From Corinectria fuckeliana (lineage: Eukaryota; Ascomycota; Sordariomycetes; Hypocreales; Nectriaceae): a DNA stretch of 64,000 nucleotides. This document shows positions 46,828-57,113 of the stretch, in pieces. Location: NCBI GenBank assembly GCA_019137255.1, contig WPDH01000064.1, positions 62,715-126,714 of the forward strand. Direction: 5' to 3'. Position 1 is the stretch's first letter. The number at the start of each line of letters is the position of its first letter. The notes under the pieces were generated by a model, which was not told the origin of the DNA, did not search any database, and worked only from the letters and a program-made list of their open reading frames with translations. The position numbers and the translations under genes are program-made.

Positions 46828-47919
46828 ATGGGTTCCCCTTTCACGGACGAGGAGAAGGTCAGTAAATCGCGGAAGCGAAGCCAGAAGGCGTCACTGACAT
46901 AGGTCTAGCGCTTTCTCCTGGCAGAGATGATCAAGGCCAGTCGACTGGACGTCGAAACCCTGGGGAGATTCATCTGGTCCAATGGAATCGAGCCCAACTG
47001 GATGCATATGCAGCTGCCCCTTGGTATGATAAACACGTTCTTTGTCGAGCCAGAGAGTGTTAACGTTTGCGTAGGTCGAAACATGACGCAATGCATGCAA
47101 GCAGCGGAGCATATGGACCGTCAACAGCGCGCATGGTTGAAGCGTAAGAACCCAGACGACTACAGTGAGCCTGTTCCAAAACGGATGGCATTGCCAGGAA
47201 ACCTCGAGCCATCTGTCGTGGTTGCAGGTCCTCCTTCGAATACACCGACACACGTTGCTATACTCCCCCGACCCGCTAGCAGCCGGCCAGCCAGCAGTCC
47301 AGCCGAGACCTCTCCAGCGTCAGTTCCAGCTCCACCGCCCTCCGTTGCACCTCCGAAGAAAAAGGGCCGACCGTCTCGCGTAGACAGAGCCAAGCTTCGT
47401 CCGATCCTCCCGCAACAAATCGCCCCCCGGCCTCTAGAACATAGCCAGCCGAGCCACCAGGGACAAGCCCCAACTGCACCCCGACCGGTCGCTCCCTCGG
47501 GCCATTCCGGCCAGGATACGGCAGCAAACCCTCCGGCTTCAAACCCTCCGACTACGGGCAACTATAGTACGTCTTATGCTGGACCCGAGGCGGGCCTCAG
47601 AGGTCTTAGGACAGTAGGAAGCCCAGCAGATGAGACGACTCACCCTGTGAGTCGCGTTTCTCTTGAATAAAACGAACGCTCTCTGACTTTTTATCAGCGA
47701 GTAATGGTCGAACCTGCACTCGAACACTACGAAGGGCTCCGTCCTCTCATTCCTGGCCCGATTCCTCTTGAACCTGAGCCTAGGGCCACGAGTTCCATGT
47801 CAGGAGGACCCGCCGATGAGCTCACAACACTCCCCCCCCTACTCGAAAGCGACAACAACCTTGCTTTAATGGGCGCTTCACGAGTGGAAACCCAGACGCC
47901 AGTTGCCAATTCAGCCTAG
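46828..47919 (+). CDS. Myb/SANT-like protein with an AT-hook-like motif
   Basis: Four exons, 46828-46857, 46909-47023, 47075-47646 and 47698-47919; 312 aa. The N-terminus (about 4-62) reads as a Myb/SANT-like helical domain: FTDEEKRFLLAEMIKAS, a second helix (VETLGRFIWSNGIE), then NWMHMQLPLGRNMTQCMQAAE, which resembles the W...GR...QC recognition-helix pattern. A Pro/Ser-rich linker leads to KKKGRPSRVDRAK (about 147-159), an AT-hook-like Lys-Gly-Arg-Pro core. The rest is disordered. DNA binding is inferred; no named family is recognised. Intron 2 (47024-47074) is 51 nt without a stop, so retention would insert 17 residues in the Myb-like domain. The 10-codon first exon has good splice sites and adds the first helix. 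Confidence 0.7.
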
Positions 47920-49000
47920 TAGGATGGCTGCCGAGATTGGAGTGACTACTACCATTTATCCCGTGCTTGACGACTGTACGGTGCGCTTATGAATAACACA
48001 CTAAGAGGCTTTTATACATGGCTCAGGCAGCCTATCTATCAACCTCCGACTTTTGACGGCTTTAACTAGCACCCATGCACCTCAACTTATGACTGAAGGT
48101 AATAGGGGGGAAACCCTTCACTCTAGAAACCGGCTTTGGTTTCATCTCTTTCCAGTTGACAGCATAGATGATGGATTTTACACTACAGCATTGTGCTTAA
48201 CTATACCATTGTTGTTAAGTTTGTTGTTTTATTGCTTTATTGCTTTTTTGCTTCTTGCCTTCTTCCTTTTTTCCCATTCCCTCTCCTAAAATCTTAGGGT
48301 TCAAGGATCGGCTTTCATATGATGCTTACGACTTGATACAAACGTTGGCATGGTCATTTGCATTGTGGAGCGGCGCTGCGGCTTTTTATCCCTGGAGGCC
48401 AAGAGGTCATTTCAGGCTGGACAGGTCCTGGAGGCACTGTCTTTCTTGCATTCATCTTTCCACACTTGATGCTATGTGGGAATCTTTTTGTATCGAGCAC
48501 TTATCTCCCGTTGCCCCAAGAAGCTTGGGCCTTTTAGTCTTAGAAAACGAAATTCAGGTCTAGGATTCGATGCATAATATTTCCCTTGCACTTAGGAAGA
48601 ACCTATGTGAGATGCCTTTGCTCTTATGTCTAACTGATCAATTCTAGGACACACTAATATTATGATGAATTAAGATTCCTCAACTCCGAGCTTGATTGTT
48701 GTTACTGGCTACCGATCAATGGGTAAGAGTAATCTGGGGAGCAAAATACATTGAGAGTATCAAGCTGTGCAATTGCCTACTAAGTTAAGTGTTAATTATG
48801 TTCAATTATTTTTGTATTATAGCTTTTCCACATTCGAACGTGTTGCTAGACCCATTGGTCATTTGTCGGTTTTGTAACATCCTGTCTTTGCCTTGTAATT
48901 CTAACCGCAAATCAGTGGAGGTCGACCCTGTGCCTTCGCTTCTTCCCTCTTCCTGAAAACAGCCGCTATTAACTCCGAACCGAAACTCTCAAAATATCCA
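47920..49000. other. AT-richer convergent 3' region, possible gene relic
   Basis: Visibly AT-richer than its surroundings (for example 22 G/C in the 60 bases 48601-48660 by my count). In one frame near 48360-48540 a hydrophobic stretch with PGGQEVISGWTGPGG hints at a decayed membrane-protein gene, but stops interrupt it on both sides. Weak evidence only. Confidence 0.35.
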
Positions 49001-50558
49001 CTACGCCTTGGCAATCTTCTCAAGTGTTTCGAGAAGAATGTCAGCGTGGCTTTGCTGGAAGATGAGCATGGGTCGAAGGCGGACGGCGCTGGCACCACTA
49101 CCGCCCAGGTTGACGCCCAGCGTCTTGGCCTTGGCAAGGAACTCGTCGCGGCGCGCGTTATCGAAGGCTAGGAAGGTGCCCTGACCTTTGCCACGAAGAC
49201 TCTGGAACTGGCCGGGATACTTGCTGGCGAGGCCCTCAAGCTCGTTATAGAGGTAGTCGCCAACCTTGGCAGTGTTCTTAACGAGATCGAGGCGCTCGAT
49301 TTCACCGATGATGGCGCGGAAGAGCAGGGCGCGGACGGGGTCGCCCATCCAGGTGTTGAACTGGCGGTAGGGCTTATTGGGTCGGATGGCAGTGTTTCCG
49401 TAGTAGAAGCCGGCAGCCTGGGCCTTCTTGGAGAAAGTCACCATGTCTGGAGGATCCTCAAGGTTCCAGTGCTCGTGGGCCCAGAACTTGCCAGTAGCGC
49501 CGACACCGGTCTGAACTTCATCGACAATGAGGAGGACGTTGTGCTTCTTGGTCAGGGCGCGCAGCTTGCGGAAGAAGTGGGGAGAGGCGTGGTTGTCGCC
49601 ACCCTCGCTCTGGATGGGCTCGACCACAATGGCTGCCGGGGGCAGGTGCCAGGTCTTGATGAGGTGCTCAACCTCGTCGATGCTGGATTGTTCGATCTTG
49701 GCGTTCTCGGCAGCATTCTCCTCAAGGGGGTATTTAAGCTGAGGGAATGTAGCCTGGGGCCAGTCGAAAGCGGGAATGTCGATCTTGTGAAGGGCCTTGG
49801 AGCGGGTCGTGGAGAGGGAGCCGAAAAGGCGGCCGTGGAAACCCGTCTTGAAGGACATGATGGAAAGGTCGGGAGCACCGGGGGACTTGTTGTCCATGGC
49901 AGAGTCGAGCTCAGCCTGGGTGAAGTCGACATCGGGGCTGCCACGCTCGAGCTGGCGGCGGTACATAAAGGCGGCCTTGTAGGCGGTCTCGTTGGCGTCG
50001 GAGCCAGCCATGGCCGTGAAAACATGGTTAAGGCCCTTTGGGGCAACCTTGAGGATACCCGTCTTCAGAATGGAAGCGTAGTCGTGGGAGGGAAAGGCAC
50101 CGAGGGCGGGACGGTTGACGATGGCATTGACCATATCGGGAGTGGAGGCTGCCTTGATAAGAGCAGGGTTGTTGTAGCCCACGGGGATAGAGGCGATCTG
50201 GGCGAAGCTATATATTCATCAGCAAATCACTCTGCAGCGTTCTTGGGAGAGACGCAGAAGCTTACACATCGAGCAGTGTGTTGTCGTCGGGATCAACGAT
50301 GTAGTTGCCCACACTTTTGGTGTAGTCGGCCAGCATGTTCATGCTGCGAGTATCGAAGACATCATTGAGCTCCTCAATGTACTTCTTGGTCTCGGGACCG
50401 GGAATGGCCGTCTTGATGGAAGGGCGATCGGGCTCGTTGGGGAAGAAAGCAGCTACCGAGGTCGCCTTGAGGGTTCGCGACGAAGCGAAGCAGCGTCGGG
50501 CAGCGGATGCTGAGAGGGCGACTGGTCGAAGGGCCATGCCAGCGCGAAGGGCCGACAT
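49001..50558 (-). CDS. 4-aminobutyrate (GABA) aminotransferase, mitochondrial
   Basis: Two exons, 50558-50266 and 50207-49001, with a 58-nt intron; 499 aa, normal for the family. Residues 1-30 are Arg/Ala/Ser-rich without acidic residues (RPVALSASAARRCFASSR), a typical mitochondrial presequence. The class-III aminotransferase fold follows: GSDANETAYKAA, FHGRLFGSLSTTRSK, VVEPIQSEGGDNHAS, DEVQTGVGATGKFWAHEHW (Asp that contacts the PLP ring, about 327) and the FSKK motif with the PLP-binding Lys (about 358-359). It transfers the amino group of GABA to 2-oxoglutarate, giving succinate semialdehyde and glutamate (GABA shunt; UGA1 in yeast, gatA in Aspergillus). Expression is often induced by GABA or omega-amino acids; no specific site was identified here. 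Confidence 0.95.
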
Positions 50559-50878
50559 GACGATGGATTGTGTTTTCGGAAGGAGGAAGAGGAGGAGGAG
50601 ATGGTGACACAGGCGAGCGGGTGCTTTCTGTCCAGGTACCTAGGTAGGCAATTGAGGTTAGAAACTGGGTTGCTGGCGACTGAGATTGTGTAGGTGTAGG
50701 AAGTTTTGGTGGCAGAAACAAGTTGGTAGGTAGGTAGGTAGGTATGTAAGTAGGCAGGTCACGATAAGGATGGGGAAATGCGTTAACGAGAAGGAAGGCG
50801 TGCGTCACTGACTTAGTACTCAACTGTAGGCAATCTTAAGGCAAGTGCGGACCGTCAATGAAAGGGCAGGTCTCAGTC

Positions 50879-50886
50879 TTTTTATA
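50879..50886 (-). promoter_or_regulatory. TATA-box candidate for GABA transaminase
   Basis: TATAAAAA on the minus strand, about 320 bp upstream of the start codon. This would imply a leader of roughly 290 nt. Position and match are the only evidence. Confidence 0.35.
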
Positions 50887-52135
50887 ACAGCCCAATTTGT
50901 CCCTCCGGAATTCCTGTTCTCCCTTCCATGTTCCTTGTTTGTCTTAGACTGAAGCCCAAGCCATTGCGGGGAGGGGAGTCAGATGGAGTCATGAGGGGTG
51001 CACAGTCCCATGTCTAACTAAGGTAGGTAGTATTAGACTAGGTATCTACCTACGTAGAGCTTCCATTAGCTCGCCCTCCCCCTCTTTCTCGAGGTACATA
51101 ATAATTAGTAGGTAGGGACGATTGTTGGTGACAATCGCGTGGAGATGCATGCCCAAATGCCCCAGTCGACGGCGTTGACGCTAGGAAGAGCCGACCCCGT
51201 CATGCTGTTGCGATAGCAGCAGATACATCATACATGCCCAAAGGTCCCATGATGAAGAAACCACAAGGCCCGGCAAAATATGTGGTAATCAGCTCTCTGC
51301 CGTGTTCTTGCCACACCCCCCTGGAGCCCTAGTCCGATGATGCTCGGTCCGCAATCTACTGCATGGGTTGTGGTATTCCCGTCACCCTCTGTCGTGGTGG
51401 GGGGGGGGGGTTTGTGTGCCACTATGTATCGCTGAAAGAATAGAAGAAGAAAACAACACCTAATTAAAATCCTCACAGCGCCCTCTAGCTATCGTCAGCT
51501 CCATCCCCGGCGATGGAGACGCCCCTCCCCCGGGCCCGCCGGACGACCCGTATCACCCCCCGGGCCGGTTCCGGTCCCGGCGTCCTGTATCTTTTGTTGT
51601 CCGTTGTCGGCCAGATTGTGATGTTGTACGCCGGAATCTCCAACCAGACTGGGATTAATCTGGCATTGAAACTTGAGCAGCAATTGGCCTTGTCCCGATA
51701 CGGATTTCTGGAACAGCTTAAGTAGATACTTAACTAGAATTACCTACCTATGTAGCTGGGATCAAATTGACCCTGGCGAGAGCATCAATAACCGGTTCTC
51801 GGCACGCGGCATCTCAGAAACTCACCACGCCCGTTTTGATCGCATTCCTATTCGGGAAGGCTGATTGAGAGCTTGGCTTGCTGGTCGACCGTCCCATCGT
51901 TAACCGCGTTGCTACTTAAGTAAGTAAGTACTTATGCAATTGCGTAACTTTTCTACTTCTGGAACCGGTCTAGTCATTCTTGTAGTTCATATTCTCAATC
52001 TCTAGGATGGATCGACCAGCCTGCTGCCTCGACCACCTCCTCTCCGTCTGATGCGATACATGCCTTAGGTGATGCAATTCAGCACCGTGTGCTATAATGA
52101 TATCCAACAACAAACCCGTCGTCGAACCCAATGCT

Positions 52136-52160
52136 ATGCCATGCCATGCCATGCCATGCC
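52136..52160. repeat. 5 x 5-bp tandem repeat (ATGCC)
   Basis: Five perfect ATGCC units, about 315 bp downstream of the CLC stop codon. Confidence 0.9.
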
Positions 52161-52474
52161 AAGTGATATCAGCCCAATGATGATGAAGACCTAAAGTAGA
52201 GTCTCTCCATCGACAATAGTGTCATACACGCAAAACACACAAAGACAATGTCCCGTTGCGCCAGAACCAATGCAAATGCTCCAACCCAGGTTCGTCGTCA
52301 TGCCCAGCGCCCTCTAAAAACATAGTGCCTCCAAGTCCGACCCGTCTCCGCTCCAAGGCAGGGTGTTGATAGTGATGATGCGGCGCTTGATAGCCACGTT
52401 GTGCTTCCCCATGCCGGCGCTGAGTGGGGCAGACTCGTCCACGTTATCTACTTCTGACCTAGCTTAAGTACTAT

Positions 52475-55431
52475 TCACTCGTCCTTCTCATGCTCGCGCA
52501 TGTATCTGACGAAGGTCTTCTTGTGGGTCTGTGTCCTCTTATCAGTTCGACTGGTCATGGCTAACCTCGTTGCGGGATCCTTCACTTACCATTCCTGCAT
52601 ATTTGCCCTCTTTCAAGACGCAGATATAACGGAGACCTAGTTTAGCGAAAAGCTCGTATACGAGGTCCATTGGTGACCGAATGTCCAGTGCCACCGGTGC
52701 CTAGATCCTGTCAGCAACCTTGTCTAAGGGGGCGTCTGAAGCCGACTTACGGGATCAATGTAGGGCGTAAAGTCTAGAGGATCAAACGTGTCATCCTCAT
52801 CAATCCTTGTCACGCGATCCATTAGGCAAAGATCTGTGCTCTCATCCTCCAGTTGATCGAGCGCGTATCCGAGATCCGGAGCGGGAATCAGTCCCACAAG
52901 CGTGCCATTGCGAAGAATTGGAAGACCGCCGTCGAGCTCACCACTTCTGTGCAAGAGCTCGAGCTTGACTCGCAGACTGGAAGCAGGTACCATGGGCGAG
53001 GTTGTGATGTCAATGATCCGTTCCCGTCGCACCCGGGGCACAATATCCCCTAGATTCTCGGTGAATATTGGCTTATGTTTGTTGTCCAGGAATGGATATG
53101 AGTTCATGCTTGTGAGGAGGTCCTATGAAAAGTCAGCCATTGGTTTATATCAATACTTGAGAGTCCGAATTTCGGCCACGTACGTAGATACTGCTTGGCT
53201 CAATGGCGTCAGCTATCCACTTGGAGACCAAAATGGCCAGCGAGAAGGGTAGCACATAGTCAAGGCTACCTGTGAGCTCGAACAAAATGACGGCCAAGGT
53301 GACAGAGAGTCTCGTCACGCCGCACATGGTTGCTCCGGCTGCAATGAGACCATAGACGCCAGGCTGAATACAAGTGCCGTCCGACCTGTATGCGCAGGTT
53401 CCCCAAACAGCCCAGTCGGGGAACCGAAGCACCGACCACTGGACCAGATGGCCAACGATACGGCCCATCAAGCCGCCCACAACCATGGAAGGGACGTAGA
53501 TTCCGGCAGGAACTTTCTATCATGGAGTTAGTGAGATTTGTATCTCCGAGGGAAGAGCCGAATGTAGCTACTTACGATGCCAAAAGTGATGATAGTTAGG
53601 AACCCCTTGATCAGCAACGCAACAAAAAGATGCGTTATAATGGGTGGGATGTCGTCGATCGACTTAGGACAGAGGCTGAGTTCTTCTCGTTCGACATCCG
53701 GGCCCTCGCACGGAGCGGCCACGTTAAGAAGCAGCTCTGCCACGGGGAGTTTGGTCAATCCGTTCCAGTAGCTCATCATACCGGTGACGAGCGCCACAAG
53801 CAAGACCTCGAGCATCGGGTACCTCTTGATGGTCTTGATCCGGCGGAAGCTCTGCGCCCAGTATTTGGACGCCTTGATGAATAGGGCGCCCGTCGCACCG
53901 CCGATGATGCCCACGAAGATGAAGCTACCGAGCTCAAAATACTCCCAGTCGACTAGATAGCGAACTTGGAAGAGGACGATCTTTTGAGTACCGTAAGGGT
54001 TTAGAAACTTGAGGGACAAAGCCGCAACGATGCAGCAAAAGAAGGTCCGAAACAGGGTCTTGGCCGGGAAGAAGTACGAGACCTCCTCCAACCCAAAGAG
54101 TACTCCGCCGAGCGGCGCGCCAAAGGCTACGGCAACACCAGCGGCGGCAGCTGCAGAAATGATCTCTCGTCGCTTGCCGTCGTTGCGATCGTATTTGGAG
54201 AAAAGTCGGCATAGAATGTTGCCCACGCAGGCAGCCATGTGCACGTAGGGGCCTTCTTTGCCGAGACTCATGCCCGATGCGACACTTAGGATTAAGGCGA
54301 CCATCTTGATAAGGAGGGTCCGAAGGCCGAGGAACCCGTGCAAAACGAAGCCGCTCAAGATGACGCGAACCTCGGCGACACCGCTGCCGGCGGCTGAGTA
54401 GTAGATCATGGGTGGATTCGCCGACGTTGGTTCTGGTTGCGTACGAGGAGTGGAGGCCTCGCTACTTTGGACATCGTCGTATGTCTGAGGTATGTCTTCG
54501 GCAGCCAGGTTCTCATCGAGGGTCGTGAGGCGATAGGCCGAGGGAACAACCGTCTTGGTCCAGAGGGTTATCCAGCAGGCGAGCAGCGCAAGGACCAACA
54601 CGCAGGCCATGTAGATGATAAAGTCGGTCCACCTCTCACCAAAGGGATGATTGAGGGCTTTGGACCAGGTTTTCCACTCGTGGCATTCACCATCAGGGCA
54701 GCATTTCTATGATTCGAGTCAGCAGGCTCGTAAATCGACGACAGTACCGAGGGGGTAGCACTCACTCGCTCATTCAGGTACCATCCCCGAGCGCAATATC
54801 CATCTTTGAAGTCGAAGAATGTCGACTCGGCGACGTCGACGGTATAAGCCATCAATGCGACAATACAGCCACTCAGAGCACTAAGAATCCAGCCCTGAGC
54901 GCCGTCAAACATGATCCATATCCGACCCCAGACATCCTTGCGACTACGCAGCTCCTTGACGCGGTAAGAGTCGGCAATGGCATCGTGGACCCAGTCGGTG
55001 CTGGTGAATTGGTCGTACCACACGCGCTCATCGGGAAATATGCTTCCCTTGGACTCGGACATGGCTGACTCCTGACGGTCACCGAGGGCGTGTATCAGTC
55101 GCTGACCCCATGATGGGTTCCGGCTGTGGTGTCGAGTACCACTGAAGGTTCCTGCTGTAGCGGCAAAAGCCATTAGCTAGGAACTACGGGGTAGCGGGAC
55201 GGCAGGGCTCTGGAGGGTGATACCTGTATAGCTCTGGTCCCGAGAGATGGACGAGTTCTGATGTTTCGAGGCGCTGGGACCGATGCGCATCCGGGACCTG
55301 GATGTCGTGAGAAGGGGAGATCGCTCGTCTAGGTCGACATTGGAGTGATTCCGACTGAGAGGGCGAGGTCGACGAACAGACCGGGGCGAGGGCGGCTGAG
55401 AGCCGGAGCTCTCTCTCGCTCGGTCCGCCAT
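52475..55431 (-). CDS. CLC-family chloride/proton exchanger (Gef1/ClC-3 type) with CBS domains
   Basis: Seven exons on the minus strand: 55431-55224, 55154-54766, 54706-53576, 53516-53184, 53122-52751, 52700-52590 and 52528-52475; 865 aa. A Ser/Arg-rich cytosolic N-terminus leads to the ClC-3-like TSTDWVHDAIADS segment and about ten or more membrane helices. Selectivity motifs are GSGVAEVR (306-313), GKEGPYVH (348-355; Glu350 is the gating glutamate) and GIYVP (581-585). Residues 406-407 (LEEVS) carry the second Glu that marks proton-coupled exchangers rather than channels. Two C-terminal CBS segments (about 695-855) are split by the last introns. Yeast Gef1 acidifies or chloride-loads Golgi, endosome and vacuole compartments and affects copper loading; the same site is inferred here. 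Confidence 0.93.
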
Positions 55432-57113
55432 GACAGCAAAGATTCTGTGATCAATAGATGTCGGTCGGGTTTAGGTTGTTCGTTCGGGGGAGAATTGGCG
55501 GGGAAGTGTGGAGTTTCTAGGTAGACGTGAAGATGATAGGGATTGACGGATGCTGATGAAGGCGAGGTTCGACAAAGAATGTAAACTACTAGTAGGTAGT
55601 TGGCAGACGGGAAGATCGTGCACGTCGTCGGAGTCGCCGGCGTTGTGCTCAAGTACCTTCTGCACTCCTTTCACCTGGCGACGTCTACCTGGACTTCGTA
55701 CCGTCACGTCACGTCGCACAGGTGACCCGCCTCCACAGATTGAGGGTGTGTGAGGGCGACGAGACTTGAGAGCCAAGAGTGGCTTTTACTTTTGGGGGGT
55801 ATATCGAATCGGGCTCGCGGAAGGCACGTGTCTCTCTCTTTGCTTAATAAGTATGCTTTGTCTTGGTGGTTTGTGTCAGTTGGTGGGTGGGTAGGTAGGT
55901 GCTTGTGCCTGGGCGCACTACATCCGCTGGGCTGGGTTGTACCTTATAAATCAACCTTGGGTAAGGTACCTTTCCTACTTCGTGTCTCCCCGGTACTGCT
56001 TGGCCGAGTCGCGATGCTGCCACAAAAAGGAAAAGAGGGCTGGACGAGCAGCTCACCGAGTCCGTGGTACAGGGACACGGGAGCGTTGGAGGGATCTTAG
56101 AAATGCGACGACAAGTAGGAGGGGGAGGGAGCGGGCGGACTCGGTGGTTAGGGGAAGATGATGAATGGGAGCCAACCTACCAAGTACGTATCGGACTCGG
56201 ACTCGGGGATGGAAAGAAAGGCATTTCATCATCGTCGGCTGCGGCTGGGGCCATTTACTGGCGGGTGCTACTAATTAGCGCTTGGCCCGGCCGTTGGACC
56301 CTGAACTGTCACTGGGGCAGTGTCTGTATCTATCGGAGGCGAAGAAGTATCGCTACCTCACTGCTACTGGATAGCGGGGGCGCCACCCTGTGGGCTGTGA
56401 CCCAATCTCAGATATCATAGGGGGCTTTTCGGGCGCTTGGGGCGCTTCCTTGCCTGAAAACCACGAGCCTACAATGCAAGGTACCGCTGTTTGATGCTCC
56501 TTGCTTTCAGCTGTCCTTCAACGACATACGTACCGCAACCTTAAAATTCGGGTCGGTACCTCCTACGTCAGGCTCGCCGATAGCGGCTAACGTTTGAGCC
56601 ATGCCGATCAATCGACTCCACGCTATGTCTTCTCGAGCATTTCGCAGGAGGTAAATGCGAAGTACCCAAAACCAACTGTCCTGACTGCGGAGGCATGCTA
56701 AACATAAAACAGCCTCGTCAACTGCATTGCCGAGACTATCATAACACCTTGTGACTGGGGGATGGGCAGGTCACACGGGGTTAAAGTAGGGGTTCTGCCC
56801 GAGTGGTCGGCGGCATCAGCTTTCCGCTGTCGGATTGAATCATGCTTATCTATCTGATACTGGGCCATCTGATCTTTGAGTAGTGCCACACCTTAGAGTG
56901 TGGCTGTCAACATGTGGCTGCCGGCGTGTGGCTGAATGAACTTATCTTATCGGGGAAATTTTCAGAAGACGGTTCCACCATGGACCAAAAAAAAGTACCA
57001 AGACGAAGTCTTGAGCAGCTGCAACTAATCGAATTCGTTTCGACTTTGGGACTCTGCCGCATCTTATAACTCAACTACCGTCCTCCACTGTCGCCTGGAC
57101 TGCACCAATCGAC
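55432..57113. other. divergent intergenic region CLC / SAS10
   Basis: It includes a CACGTG at 55825-55830 (about 395 bp upstream of the CLC start), GGTAGGTAGGTG words at 55885-55905 and short frames without domains. Confidence 0.5.

Larger units (their letters stand above)
50559..52474. other. intergenic region GABA transaminase / CLC
   Basis: It contains a TAGG tandem (50724-50750), TAGGTA words (51020-51060, 51110-51116, 51905-51935), an A/T-box upstream of the transaminase and an ATGCC repeat at 52136-52160. Small frames near 51513-51725 have no domain. Confidence 0.5.
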
